Part shown: piece after piece, positions 1 through 8,927 of the stretch
How the letters are laid out: each line of letters opens with the position of its first letter
Numbering within the stretch: the stretch's first letter is position 1
Assembly: GCA_963794215.1 (NCBI GenBank)
Contig: CAWCCQ010000005.1
Coordinates: forward strand, 1-64,000
Origin: DATKRB01 sp963794215
GTDB taxonomy: Bacteria > Actinomycetota > Acidimicrobiia > Acidimicrobiales > RAAP-2
DNA length: 64,000 bases
Direction of reading: 5' to 3'
The notes under the pieces: generated by a model
What the model was told of the DNA's origin: nothing
What the model saw: only the letters and a program-made list of their open reading frames with translations
Databases searched by the model: none
Made by a program: the position numbers and the translations under genes

Positions 1-246
1 ACGCACCACAATGGGCGTTGGTGCCGGGTTCCTCCGAGGGCACGATCACCCCAAGCCGAAGCCTGCGGTGATCCCCCTCGGACCTGCCGCACGGTTACCT
101 CCCGACAGAGAGCACCGTTGCAGCGGGAAGGTCACTGTACCAGCCTGGCGCGAGGTCGTCAACGCGTCTCGTAACCTTCGACCCTCGGGCAAATCCACCG
201 ACGCTGTCGTCGCGTGATGAACACCAGCGAAGGCCAGCCGCTCTCC
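1..246. other. Left edge, no assignable gene; possible divergent start
   Basis: No gene can be assigned with confidence. On the minus strand a GTG at 92 follows a strong Shine-Dalgarno-like GGGAGGT (103-97, about 5 nt spacing), and its frame stays open to the window edge. The roughly 30 visible codons are rich in Gly and Arg and match nothing I recognise. A second minus GTG at 43 is also open. A divergent gene starting here and running off the left edge is possible but unproven. Confidence 0.3.
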
Positions 247-252
247 TAAGCT
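247..252 (+). promoter_or_regulatory. Candidate -10 box of the mannosyltransferase gene
   Basis: TAAGCT fits the TANNNT pattern and lies exactly 8 nt before the GTG at 261. This is the spacing seen at several other starts in the window and would give a leaderless transcript. No clear -35 box was identified. Confidence 0.45.
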
Positions 253-260
253 GCGCCGGG

Positions 261-1601
261 GTGAGCGACCTCAACACCGACGACGTCCCCATCGATGGCG
301 CTCGGGTCGATGTGGCTCCCCAATCTGTCCCGGGCCCGGCGCTCGGAGTGAACCTGGACGCCGAACCCGGCCGGCTCGACGCACCGAGCCATCGCGGCGG
401 GCACCGACGGCCGCCCAAAGCGGGAGGCCTGCGGACCTGGTGGCACGCATGGCGTCGACCCATCGCGGTGGCGAGCGGTGGCACGGTGATGCTCCGGGTG
501 ATCGCCGAGCTCATCGCTCTCGTGTCGGCCTACGGCACCTCGTTCCCTCACCTCGTGGCCCGGCGACCGGCGCTCTTGGTCGATGTCTTCGACCGCTGGG
601 ACGCCGGGTACTACCTCTCGATTGCCCAGCACGGCTACGCCGGCCGCCATCCGACCGCTGGCCAGTCCCCCAACGCGGTGGCGTTCGCGCCGCTCTACCC
701 CCTGGGGGTTCGGGCCGTGCACCTGGTCAGCGGGGCCGGGTGGGTGCTCAGCGCGGCGCTCGTGAGCACCGTCGCACTGTGGGCTGGCCTGGTGGGCCTG
801 CACCAGTTGGTCACGTTGGACCGGGGCGCAGCAGCGGGCACGACCGTGACCCTCCTGCTGGCGTTCCCGACAGCGTTCTTCTTCGTCGCGCCCTATCCCG
901 AGGGTCTAGCCCTTGCGACCTTGGTGTGGGCGTTCTACGCCGCCCGCCGGAACTGGTGGCTGGCCGCCGGGTTGTTCGCAGCTGGGGCGGCGCTCACCAA
1001 GTACTACCTGGTACTGGTGGTCTTGCCCCTCGCGCTCGAGGCCTGGATGGCTCGGCCGACTGGAGTTCGCCCGCCCCGGGGTTGGCGTGGAGACGCCGTA
1101 CGGTTGCTGGCCGTCGGAGCGCCGGCCGCAGCCGCGCTCGCGGCGACGCTCGTCTACCAACAGGTCCACGTGGGCAGTGCCATCGCCTTCGTGCACGCCC
1201 AGAGCCGCGGCTGGCACCGCCATTTCGCGTTCCCCTGGACGTTGTTGAGCCACACGGTCTCGGACATGGTCCACCTCAGGTTCCTCGACACGTCGACCGC
1301 CAGCGTCGTAGAGCTCTTCGATTTCGTGACGGTGCTCACCCTTGCCGTCGTGGCCGTCGGGGTGTTCCTCCGGGTCCGCCGCTCCTACGGCTTGCTCTTG
1401 GGTCTGGCCTGGTGCGTGTTCTGCTTCCAAAACGTCCTGTTGAGCGAGACGCGCGAGGTCCTCGCCCTCTTTCCATTCTTCATCGGCCTCGGATGGTGGA
1501 TCGCTGGCCATCCTTGGCGCGAGCGGGCCTTGCTGGTGTTGTTCCTACCGGCGAGCTACTTCTTGCTCGAACGGTTCGTCCAAGGGCGGTTCGCTGGCTG
1601 A
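261..1601 (+). CDS. PIG-V-like membrane mannosyltransferase
   Basis: A 446-residue polytopic membrane protein. After a charged, non-conserved N-terminus of about 70 residues it has many hydrophobic segments. The motif DRWDAGYYLSIAQHGY (about residues 111-126) is the acidic, lumen-facing loop typical of the PIG-V/GPI-mannosyltransferase-like GT-C family, which transfers sugars from a polyprenyl-phosphate donor on the outer membrane face. Further conserved-looking stretches are AFAPLYPLG and FPTAFFFVAPYPEGL. The GTG start is supported by a TAAGCT -10 element 8 nt upstream. The 3' end overlaps the convergent glycosylase gene by 46 nt. Acceptor and product cannot be read from sequence. Lipomannan-type envelope glycans are the usual context in actinobacteria (inference). 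Confidence 0.8.
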   Translation: MSDLNTDDVPIDGARVDVAPQSVPGPALGVNLDAEPGRLDAPSHRGGHRRPPKAGGLRTWWHAWRRPIAVASGGTVMLRVIAELIALVSAYGTSFPHLVARRPALLVDVFDRWDAGYYLSIAQHGYAGRHPTAGQSPNAVAFAPLYPLGVRAVHLVSGAGWVLSAALVSTVALWAGLVGLHQLVTLDRGAAAGTTVTLLLAFPTAFFFVAPYPEGLALATLVWAFYAARRNWWLAAGLFAAGAALTKYYLVLVVLPLALEAWMARPTGVRPPRGWRGDAVRLLAVGAPAAAALAATLVYQQVHVGSAIAFVHAQSRGWHRHFAFPWTLLSHTVSDMVHLRFLDTSTASVVELFDFVTVLTLAVVAVGVFLRVRRSYGLLLGLAWCVFCFQNVLLSETREVLALFPFFIGLGWWIAGHPWRERALLVLFLPASYFLLERFVQGRFAG

Positions 1602-2231
1602 CCGAGGGGGCCGGGCCCTGGTCGGTGGGGTGCCCGTGGCGCCGGCGGGCGTGGCGCGGACCGCGAGACGTTGGGGTCCCCCTCCACCCACCAGCGCCAC
1701 GGCAGCAGGGTTGCTCGACGAATCCCGATCCGGGGGCCTTGGGACGGGCGCGACGGAGGTGGTTGGCCGTCGTCGACGAGGCGGATCAGTGGCGACCCGC
1801 CGAGAAGATCGGCACCGTCGTAGTCGCGGGCGATCCCGAGCGCTTGGCACAGCTTGGCTGGGCCGTTGCACAGAATCCCGCTCGCTCTTGGCCGCTGGGC
1901 GAGCCGCCCGCATGAGCTCGAGTCCATTGAGCGGCGCCAGCACGCGGAGCAACACGGCATCGGCAACGCCGGGGGGGCCGACGACGACGTTGGCGCACCA
2001 GTGCATTCCGTAGGTGAAGTAGACGTAGAGGTGTCCGGCGGGTCCGAACATGGTCGCGTTGCGTCTGGTGAGGCCCCCGAACGCGTGGGAGGCGGCGTCG
2101 TCGGCCCCCCGGTAGGCCTCCACCTCGACGATCCGCCCCACTCGCCCGGCGCAGACGAGCACCTTGTTGAGGAGCCAGGGAGCGACGTCGACGGGGTCCC
2201 TCACCAGGTCGGCCCGCTCGACGGTGGCCAT
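1556..2231 (-). pseudogene. mpg: 3-methyladenine DNA glycosylase (AAG/MPG family), frameshifted
   Basis: Removes alkylated purines in base excision repair. From ATG 2231 the frame gives the family core: EVEAY (catalytic Glu), SHAFGGLTRRNATMF and YVYFTYGMHWCANVV. It then loses homology after KSERD. The rest (LCNGPAKLCQALGI, then a long stretch ending PRIGIRRATLLPWRWW and GDPNVS) continues in the next frame. Removing one T from the TT at 1874-1875 (coding strand GATTCTG to GATCTG) joins the two as RDLCNGP, the expected family sequence. So a single-base insertion separates an otherwise intact gene. Given the many similar indels in this window a consensus error is more likely than true decay. The gene ends about 45 nt inside the convergent mannosyltransferase gene. 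It lies 22 nt after argH and could share its transcript. Confidence 0.85.
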
Positions 2232-2253
2232 GGAGCGCCACCGCTCGAGCGAG

Positions 2254-3696
2254 TCAATCACCGGGCGTCGAACCAGGTGTGGGCTCGGCCTCGCCGCCCT
2301 GGGCGCCGGCCCCGGTGGGCAGCCCAACCCGGGCCCGGTCGACGTCGAGCCGACGGGCGAAGCGCTCGAGCTGCACGGCGACGGGCGCCGGCCCAGCGCC
2401 ACCGGGGGTCGTCCGCCGGCTGACCGCAACGCCCGGCTCGAGCAGTGCGGCACCCTCGTCGCCCAGGTCTGGGTGCGCCTGGACCAGCTCGACCAACGGC
2501 ACGTGCCGCTCGAGGGAATCGCGCACCAGCGCCCCGACCAGGGTGTGCGCCTGGCGGAACGGCATGCCCTGGTTCACCAAGAGCTCGGCCAGGTCGACGG
2601 CGGCGGCACCCGGACCGTCGGCAGATCGCTGCATCCGCTCGTGGGACCACTCGACCGACGCGTAGAGCCCCCCCAAGGCACGCAAGCCGAGACGCACCTG
2701 GTGGACGGCGTCGAAGAGCGGCTCTTTGTCTTCTTGCAGGTCCCGGTTGTAGGCGAGCGGCAACCCCTTGAGGGTGACCAGCAGCCCGGTCAGATGACCG
2801 ATCAGTCGCCCGGTCTTGCCTCGGACCAGCTCGGCCACGTCGGGGTTCTTCTTCTGAGGCAGCATGGAGCTCCCGGTGGCGAACCGGTCGTTCAAGACGC
2901 AGAAGCCGAACTCCTCACTCGACCACAGGACGATCTCCTCGCCCATGCGAGAGAGGTGCACACCTAGGAGGGCAAGGTCGAAGAGGGCCTCAGCCACGAA
3001 GTCGCGGTCGGACACCGCGTCGAGGGAGTTCTCGAAGGTGGCAGCGAACCCGAGCTCGCTGGCCACCAGCTCGGGATCGAGTGGAAGGGACGAGCCGGCG
3101 AGGGCGCCCGCCCCCAACGGCGACACGTTGAGCCGCTCGACGGTGGCGACCAGGCGATCGACGTCGCACGCCAGGGCCCAACCGTGGGCCAACAGGTGGT
3201 GGGCCAGCAGCACCGGCTGGGCCCGTTGGAGATGGGTGTACCCCGGGAGGTAGGCGTCGCCAGCCTCCGAGGCGCGCCGGAGCAGGACTCGCTGGAGATC
3301 CATGACGTCGAGAGCCACGGAGCGCAAGCGCCGTCGGCACCACAGGCGGAGGTCGGTGGCCACCTGGTCGTTACGGCTGCGCCCGGTGTGCAGCTTGGCG
3401 CCCACATCCCCGGCGATCTCGGTGACCCGGCGTTCGACCGCGGTATGGACGTCCTCGTCACCCGGCTCGAAGTCGAACTTCCCGGACTTGAGATCCTTGC
3501 CCACCTGGCCCAGGGCGTCGAGCAGAGTCTGGGCCTCGTCACCAGTGAGGATCCGCGCCGCGAGAAGCCCCTTCACATGAGCGCGGGATCCCTCGATGTC
3601 GTCCTCGGCCAGCTGGCGGTCGAAGCCGACGCTGATCGTGAATGCCGCAACCTCCTCAGCCATCCCGTCGCCGAGGCGGCCCTGCCAGAGGGTCAC
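2254..3696 (-). CDS. argH: Argininosuccinate lyase
   Basis: Splits argininosuccinate into arginine and fumarate, the last step of arginine synthesis in the cytosol. The fumarase/aspartase signature is clear as GSSMLPQKKNPD. HTGRSRNDQVATDLRLW and the TxH-like segment GYTHLQRAQPVLLAH are also present. At 480 residues it is slightly longer than typical because of a Pro/Gly-rich C-terminal tail. The start is GTG 3696 (VTLWQGRL, the usual ArgH beginning with WxGR), sharing the 4 nt GTGA with the argG stop. This indicates translational coupling as the last gene of argCJBDFRGH. Confidence 0.96.
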   Translation of the reverse strand: MTLWQGRLGDGMAEEVAAFTISVGFDRQLAEDDIEGSRAHVKGLLAARILTGDEAQTLLDALGQVGKDLKSGKFDFEPGDEDVHTAVERRVTEIAGDVGAKLHTGRSRNDQVATDLRLWCRRRLRSVALDVMDLQRVLLRRASEAGDAYLPGYTHLQRAQPVLLAHHLLAHGWALACDVDRLVATVERLNVSPLGAGALAGSSLPLDPELVASELGFAATFENSLDAVSDRDFVAEALFDLALLGVHLSRMGEEIVLWSSEEFGFCVLNDRFATGSSMLPQKKNPDVAELVRGKTGRLIGHLTGLLVTLKGLPLAYNRDLQEDKEPLFDAVHQVRLGLRALGGLYASVEWSHERMQRSADGPGAAAVDLAELLVNQGMPFRQAHTLVGALVRDSLERHVPLVELVQAHPDLGDEGAALLEPGVAVSRRTTPGGAGPAPVAVQLERFARRLDVDRARVGLPTGAGAQGGEAEPTPGSTPGD

Positions 3697-4973
3697 CGAC
3701 CGCCGTTCCCTGACCCGTCCGACGAGCTCGGGCCGACAGGGGACCCCCCGGCGTCGGGCGTCGCTGCGACGTCCTGCGAGCGCCCGCTCCCCTGGCGTGC
3801 AGCCCAGGTCGCCACCCCGAGGCCCCACAAGCGTACGAAACCCTCGGCGTCTTGGTGCCGGAAGCGGTCGCTCTCGTCGTAGGTGGCCAAACCGTGGTCG
3901 TAGAGCGCCACCGCGCTCCGCCGCCCCTCGACGGTGCAGACCCCCGGGGCGTCGAAGCGCAGACGCACCTCGCCGGTCACGTGGCGCTGGGACTCGAGGA
4001 CGAACGCGTCGATGGCCTGCTTCAGGGGCGAGAACCACATGCCGTCGTACACCAGCTCCGCCCAGCGTGGCTCGAGTCGCGCCTTCTCGTGATGCATATC
4101 ACGCTCGAGGGTCAGATCTTCCAGGTCGCTGTGGGCGATCAGCAACGCAAGAGCTGCCGGGCACTCGTAGACCTCCCGGCTCTTGATCCCGACTCGGCGG
4201 TTCTCGACCATATCCAGCCGACCGAAGCCCCTCGAGCCCGCCACCCGCCCAACCTCGGCAATCAACGCCTCGACCGGCACTGCCCGCCCGTCGATGGTGC
4301 ACGGAACCCCGGCGTCGAATCCGATCACCAGGTGGGCGGGGTCGCTCGCGGTGGCCCGGGTCAGCGTGTAGGCATCGTCCGGAGCGTTGGCCCAGGGATC
4401 CTCGATCACCCCGCACTCGATCGCCCGTCCCCAGAGGTTCTCGTCGATCGAGTAGAGCTTGTCCTTGGTGACCGCGATGGGAATCTCCCACTTTGCGGCG
4501 AGCTCGACGCACTGGGCACGGCTCAGACCCCACATCCGCGCCGGGGCCAGCACCTCGAGATCCGGGGCGAGCGAGCGTGTCCCGACCTCGAAGCGGACCT
4601 GGTCGTTGCCCTTTCCCGTGCATCCGTGAGCGACCGTGTCGGCGCCGAAGGTGCGCGCGGCACGCACCAAGTGTCGGACGATGACCGGGCGCGACAGAGC
4701 CGACACGAGCGGGTACTTCCCCTCGTAGCGGGCATTTGCCCTGATGGCCGGTACACAGAAGTCCTCGGCCATCTCACGCCGGGCGTCGACGACGACGGCC
4801 TCCACGGCACCTGCGGCCAGCGCCCGGCGGCGGATGGCATCCCAGTCCTCGCCCTGCTGGCCGACGTCGACCGCGACGGCGATCACCTCGCTTCCCAGCT
4901 CCTCTCGGAGCCAGCGAACGGCCACCGAGGTGTCGAGCCCTCCGCTGTACGCCAGCACCACACGCTTCGCCAT
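3693..4973 (-). CDS. argG: Argininosuccinate synthase
   Basis: Condenses citrulline and aspartate with ATP to argininosuccinate. The N-terminal ATP-pyrophosphatase loop is AYSGGLDTSVAV. GCTGKGNDQVRFE, WGRAIECG and ENRRVGIKSREVYECP are characteristic. It is 426 residues long, with a low-complexity Ser/Gly tail of about 25 residues after the conserved core. The ATG at 4973 is chosen over the ATG at 4979 because GGAAGGA (4985-4979) sits 5 nt before it and homologues begin at this residue. It ends in a GTGA overlap with argH. Confidence 0.96.
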   Translation of the reverse strand: MAKRVVLAYSGGLDTSVAVRWLREELGSEVIAVAVDVGQQGEDWDAIRRRALAAGAVEAVVVDARREMAEDFCVPAIRANARYEGKYPLVSALSRPVIVRHLVRAARTFGADTVAHGCTGKGNDQVRFEVGTRSLAPDLEVLAPARMWGLSRAQCVELAAKWEIPIAVTKDKLYSIDENLWGRAIECGVIEDPWANAPDDAYTLTRATASDPAHLVIGFDAGVPCTIDGRAVPVEALIAEVGRVAGSRGFGRLDMVENRRVGIKSREVYECPAALALLIAHSDLEDLTLERDMHHEKARLEPRWAELVYDGMWFSPLKQAIDAFVLESQRHVTGEVRLRFDAPGVCTVEGRRSAVALYDHGLATYDESDRFRHQDAEGFVRLWGLGVATWAARQGSGRSQDVAATPDAGGSPVGPSSSDGSGNGGR

Positions 4974-5142
4974 AATCATCCTTCCGTTGCAGCACCCCTC
5001 GGCGGCACGTCGCACCCGTGCCGCGTGGCGGGCCTGTCTCGATGCGAGCCGGCTCAGCGCCCGACGTATGAGGCATTCGGCGGTGCCTCCACGCGCCCTG
5101 AACGGTCGACCCGCCGAACACGAGTGCGCGTGCGGCGACGCC
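4974..5142 (-). other. argR-argG intergenic gap (169 bp)
   Basis: This is the largest gap within the arginine cluster. It carries the argG ribosome binding site at its 3' end. No convincing -10/-35 pair, ARG box or hairpin was seen, so it may simply be a spacer, or it may hold a promoter I cannot recognise. Confidence 0.4.
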
Positions 5143-5677
5143 TCACCGTCGTCGCCATGTCGTCGATGATGCTCTGGACCGCGACGAGAGGCCTCGGGTC
5201 GGAGGCGCTTGCAAACCCGCGATGATTGCCAGCTCCTGAGCCACCTGGGCACCACCTTGGCCTTCGTCGACGACCACGAGCACGGTGTCATCCCCCGCCA
5301 CCGTGCCGAGCACGCCCGGCCGCCCGCTGCGATCGAGGGCCGAGCCTACGACATGCGCCGAGCCGGGTGGCGTCCGCAACACCACGAGGTTGGCCGAGTG
5401 GCCGATCTCGACCACCCACTCCCCGAGTACCCGCCGCAGATGATCGACGGGCGCGATCTGTTGGCTGGGGAGCTCGGGCAGTGCGTACGCGGTCTCGCCG
5501 CCGGGCAGCCGGACCTTCAGTGCCCCGAGGTCCTCGAGGTCGCGCTGACACGGTCGTCTGGGTGGCGTCAACGCCCTCGGCCGCGAGCAACTCCACCAGC
5601 TGCGCCTGGCTCCCAACCGCACGTGTCTCGAGCAGCTTGACGATCCGGTGTTGGCGTTGTTGCTTGGTGATCCTCAT
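5143..5677 (-). CDS. argR: Arginine repressor ArgR, frameshifted in this sequence
   Basis: Hexameric arginine-dependent repressor of arginine genes. From ATG 5677 (MRITKQQRQHRIVKLL) the winged helix-turn-helix runs to EGVDATQTTVS. The continuation RDLEDLGALKVRLP and the C-terminal arginine-binding/oligomerisation domain (LGTVAGDDTVLVVV) lie in the next frame. Dropping one base at 5545-5546 (coding strand TCAGCGCGAC) restores the canonical TTVSRDLEDLGA junction inside the DNA-binding domain, so I treat this as one gene. A true frameshift here would destroy the repressor. It lies 10 nt after argF and 169 nt before argG. Its likely target is the candidate ARG box upstream of argC. Confidence 0.85.
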
Positions 5678-5687
5678 CCCTGCGCCC

Positions 5688-6671
5688 TCACGGCTGACCA
5701 TGGTCACCCACCCCGAACAGCCACGCGAACAGACCTCGCATGGCGTCGAGGCGGTACGCCGCCTGGCGCCAAACCACGCTGTGCGGCCCGTCGAGCACCT
5801 CGGCGCTGATCTCCTCGCCGCGATGAGCGGGAAGGCAGTGCAGCACGATCGCGCCCGGCGCCGCCCGGCCGAGCAGTGCGGTATCGATCCTGTAGCCGGC
5901 GAAGTCCCGCCGGCGCCGTTCGGCCTCGTCTTCTTGGCCCATCGAGGTCCACACGTCGGTGTACAGCGCGTCGGCGCCGGCGGCGGCCTGTCGGGCGTCG
6001 TGCATGCGCTGGAGGGTCCCTCCCCGCCCCGAGGCGCGACCAAGCTCGTCGATCTCGGCGGCACTGGCGTCGCTCAACTGGTAGCCCTCGGGTGCACCCA
6101 CTGCCACGTGCATCCCCGCCATGACCGCGGCCTTGGCTAGGGAGCGGCACACGTTGTTGGCGTCACCCACGTAGGCGATCCTCCGGCCGACGAGCGCCGT
6201 CGGCGCCGGATCGTCGGGCACGAACGCCTCGCGGAAGGTGAGCAGGTCGGCGATGGCCTGGCACGGGTGCGCCAGGTCAGAGAGGAGGTTGATCACCGGC
6301 ACCTCGACCCCGGCGGCGCCGAGTGCGCCAACCATGCGCTCGAGCACCTGGTGATCGAACACCCGGGCACATAGCACTCGGTGATAGCAGGCCAAGGTCC
6401 GTGCTACGTCCTCGGCGCTCTCGCGCGAGTCGATGCCCACCTCGTTGGCCTGCAGCGACAGGGGGTGGCCACCCAGCGCGACCACGGCCATCTCGGTGGC
6501 ATTGCGGGTGCGGGCGGAGGGCTTCTCGAAGATCAACGCGACCCCCGAGCCCGCCAGCACCCGAGGTAGCTTGGGGCGACGGGCGAGCGCGAGCACAGCA
6601 TCGAGCCCATCAGGGCCCAGGTCGTCGACATCGAGCACCTGGGCGCGGCGCACCACGGTGCCCGCCATCAC
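5688..6671 (-). CDS. argF: Ornithine carbamoyltransferase
   Basis: Makes citrulline from ornithine and carbamoyl phosphate. The carbamoyl-phosphate motif is FEKPSARTRNAT (family FxKxSxRTR). LAHPCQAIADLLT and the ornithine-site loop HCLPAHRGEE are present. It is 327 residues, with a normal bilobal layout. Two starts are possible: GTG 6671, which overlaps the argD stop as GTGA, or ATG 6668, which overlaps it as TGATG. Both imply coupling to argD. Its substrate carbamoyl phosphate comes from carAB at 32-36 kb. Confidence 0.96.
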   Translation of the reverse strand: MMAGTVVRRAQVLDVDDLGPDGLDAVLALARRPKLPRVLAGSGVALIFEKPSARTRNATEMAVVALGGHPLSLQANEVGIDSRESAEDVARTLACYHRVLCARVFDHQVLERMVGALGAAGVEVPVINLLSDLAHPCQAIADLLTFREAFVPDDPAPTALVGRRIAYVGDANNVCRSLAKAAVMAGMHVAVGAPEGYQLSDASAAEIDELGRASGRGGTLQRMHDARQAAAGADALYTDVWTSMGQEDEAERRRRDFAGYRIDTALLGRAAPGAIVLHCLPAHRGEEISAEVLDGPHSVVWRQAAYRLDAMRGLFAWLFGVGDHGQP

Positions 6672-7858
6672 GACCGCGCCAAAGACTCGAGCTCGCCGAG
6701 GACGACCTCGAGCACCTCGAGTGCCTCGTCGATCTCCTCGTCGGAGACGAGCAACGAAGGGGTCAGGCGAAGAACGTCGGCCCGGACCGGGTTGACCAGC
6801 AGGCCGGCCGCCAGGGCGCGGGCGGCCACCTCGGGTGCGGGGACCTCGAGCACCGCGGCGAGGAGCAGACCCGCGCCGCGGACCGATCGAACCCCCGCGA
6901 GGTTGCCCAGCCCGGTGGCCAGCCGGCGACCCGCCCGCCGGGCCCTAGCGGGCACGTCCTCGCGCTCCATGACCGCCAGTGTCGCCCGGACCGCAGCGAG
7001 CGCAAGCGGCTGACCGCCGAAGGTCGTGGCGTGGTCCCCTGGTCCGAACGCCGCCGCCACCTCGGCGCGTGCCCAACACGCCCCGACAGGCATCCCGTTG
7101 CCCAGCGCCTTGGCCATGGTCACCACGTCGGGCTGGAGCTCTTGGGCCTGAAAGGCAAACCAATGACCGGTGCGCCCGAGCCCAGTCTGGACCTCGTCGA
7201 GCATGAGCAGCACGTTGCGCTCGGTGCACAGCTGACGGACGCCGACCAGGTAGTCCGACGAGGGCACCACGACCCCGCCCTCACCCTGCACCGGCTCGAG
7301 CAGGACGGCTGCCACCACCTCGGGGTCCAGCGCGGCGTCCAGCGCGGCGAGGTCGTCGTAGGGGACGTGGCGGAATCCCGGTAGCAGTGGCTCGTAGGGC
7401 ACGTGTTTTTCGGGTTGTCCGGTAGCGGTCAGGGTGGCCAGGGTTCGACCGTGGAACGAGCCGGCCGTGGCGATCACCGTATGCCGGGCGCCGCCACCCC
7501 ACCGCCGCGACAGCTTGAGCGCGCATTCGTTGGCCTCAGCCCCCGAGTTCGCGAAGAACACCTGACCCTCGGCCCGCACGGTCCCCCCACCGATCAGGCG
7601 ATCGATTGTCGCCGCGACCTCGGGCGCCAGCTCGTTGCCATAGAGGTTCGACACATGGCTCAGGGTCCGGGCCTGCTCGGCGATCGCCTCGGCGACCTCC
7701 CGATGGGCGTGCCCGAGGGAGGTCACCGCGATGCCCGACACAAAGTCGAGGTAGGCGTGCCCCTCGGCGTCGAAGAGTCGGCTGCCCTCGCCTCGCGCGA
7801 AGGTCACCGGCGGTTCGGCGTAGGTGCGCATGAGGGCGCTGCGATCCGGCGTGCTCAC
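6668..7858 (-). CDS. argD: Acetylornithine aminotransferase
   Basis: PLP-dependent class III aminotransferase converting N-acetylglutamate semialdehyde to N-acetylornithine. Visible motifs are FANSGAEANECALKLSR, AGSFHGRTLATLTATGQ, the aspartate in LLMLDEVQTGLGRTG and the PLP lysine in TMAKALGNGMPVGA. The start GTG 7858 gives 396 residues (VSTPDRSALMRTYAEPPV). An internal ATG nine residues later is also possible. It lies 34 nt after argB and overlaps argF. Confidence 0.95.
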   Translation of the reverse strand: MSTPDRSALMRTYAEPPVTFARGEGSRLFDAEGHAYLDFVSGIAVTSLGHAHREVAEAIAEQARTLSHVSNLYGNELAPEVAATIDRLIGGGTVRAEGQVFFANSGAEANECALKLSRRWGGGARHTVIATAGSFHGRTLATLTATGQPEKHVPYEPLLPGFRHVPYDDLAALDAALDPEVVAAVLLEPVQGEGGVVVPSSDYLVGVRQLCTERNVLLMLDEVQTGLGRTGHWFAFQAQELQPDVVTMAKALGNGMPVGACWARAEVAAAFGPGDHATTFGGQPLALAAVRATLAVMEREDVPARARRAGRRLATGLGNLAGVRSVRGAGLLLAAVLEVPAPEVAARALAAGLLVNPVRADVLRLTPSLLVSDEEIDEALEVLEVVLGELESLARS

Positions 7859-7892
7859 CCGACCACCGCCGTTCGGGAACGGGCTACGGCCG

Positions 7893-8927
7893 TCACGGCG
7901 CGACCATCGTGCCGACCCCGGCGTCGGTGAACAGCTCGAGCAACAACGCGTGAGGGACCCGACCGTCAAGGATGTGGGCGCGCCGCACCCCGGACCGGAC
8001 CGCCTGCGCGCAGGCCTCCACCTTGGGCACCATGCCGCTGGAGGCCGCACCGGAGCGCACCATGTCCTCGAGGTCGGCCACGGTCACCTGGCTCAGCAAC
8101 GACCCCGGGTCGTCGGGACGGGCCCGAAGGCCCTCGACGTCGGTGAGGAAGATCAGCTTGTCGGCCCCCAGGGCCTCGGCCAGCGCTCCGGCGACGGTGT
8201 CGGCGTTGATGTTGTACGCCTGGCCACCCTGGCCGACCCCGATGGTGGCGACCACAGGGATCAACCCCTGGGCCAGCAGGCGTTCGAGCATCGTCGGATC
8301 GACGTGCACCACGTCGCCCACGTACCCGAGCTCGGCTGAACGTGCGGCGGCCGTGATGAGCTTGGCGTCTTCGCCCGAGAGCCCCACGGCGAGCGGTCCG
8401 TGGACGTTGATGGCCGAGACGATGTCACGGTTGATCCTGCCCACCAGCACCATGCGTGCGATGTCGAGCGTTTCGGCGTCGGTCACCCGCAAGCCATCCA
8501 AGAACGACGTCTCCTTGCCGAGCCGGCGCATGAGCGCCCCGATCTGTGGACCGCCGCCGTGCACGACCACCGGCAAGAGCCCCACGGAGCGAACGAGGAC
8601 GACGTCCTGCGCGAAGGCGGCAAGCGCTCCCGCCTGGTGGCGCTCGGCGTCGTCGGCACCATCGGTCGATCCTGCGGTCGACACTGCGCCATCGGTCGAT
8701 CCTGCGGTCGACACTGCGCCATCGGTCGATCCTGCGGTCGACACTGCGCCATCGGTCGATCCTGCGGTCGACACTGCGCCATCGGTCGATCCTGCGGTCG
8801 ACACCAGGGCGTTGCCGCCATACTTGACCACCACCACCTTGCCGGAGAACTCCCTGATGTAGGGCAGCGCCTCGACAAGGAGCGAGGCCATCGTGGCCGG
8901 ATCGGTGCTCGCCGGGATGGCGGTCAC
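7893..8927 (-). CDS. argB: Acetylglutamate kinase with an in-frame decapeptide-repeat insertion
   Basis: Phosphorylates N-acetylglutamate, the usual feedback-regulated step of arginine synthesis. KYGGNA (about residues 35-40), VVVHGGGPQIGALM, GEDAKLITA, GVGQGGQAYNINADTVAG and KLIFLTDVEGL identify the amino-acid kinase fold. It is 344 residues against about 290-300 in relatives. The excess is about 48 residues of tandem STAGSTDGAV (about residues 42-89), inserted directly after the N-terminal glycine-rich ATP loop and before the helix beginning AFAQDVVLV. The insertion keeps the frame, so the protein is predicted to be made with a flexible Ser/Thr/Gly loop near the ATP site. The GTG 8927 start overlaps the argJ stop (GTGA). 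Confidence 0.94.
   Translation of the reverse strand: MTAIPASTDPATMASLLVEALPYIREFSGKVVVVKYGGNALVSTAGSTDGAVSTAGSTDGAVSTAGSTDGAVSTAGSTDGAVSTAGSTDGADDAERHQAGALAAFAQDVVLVRSVGLLPVVVHGGGPQIGALMRRLGKETSFLDGLRVTDAETLDIARMVLVGRINRDIVSAINVHGPLAVGLSGEDAKLITAAARSAELGYVGDVVHVDPTMLERLLAQGLIPVVATIGVGQGGQAYNINADTVAGALAEALGADKLIFLTDVEGLRARPDDPGSLLSQVTVADLEDMVRSGAASSGMVPKVEACAQAVRSGVRRAHILDGRVPHALLLELFTDAGVGTMVAP
8661..8804. repeat. 30-bp minisatellite inside argB, 4.8 copies
   Basis: Units begin at 8661, 8691, 8721, 8751 and 8781 (the last partial). The first four are identical as far as can be read by eye. Each unit encodes ten residues on the minus strand (VSTAGSTDGA). The exact identity and period of 30 suggest recent slippage or recombination expansion. 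Copies are contiguous without spacers, so this is not a CRISPR. Confidence 0.97.

Noticed and set aside
261..2231. Horizontally acquired island at the left edge
   Set aside because: Base composition and codon usage look like the rest of the window and no mobile-element gene or flanking repeat is seen.
8661..8804. CRISPR array
   Set aside because: The repeats are directly contiguous, lack spacers, code in frame for ArgB, and no cas genes are nearby. The same applies to the pyrB array.
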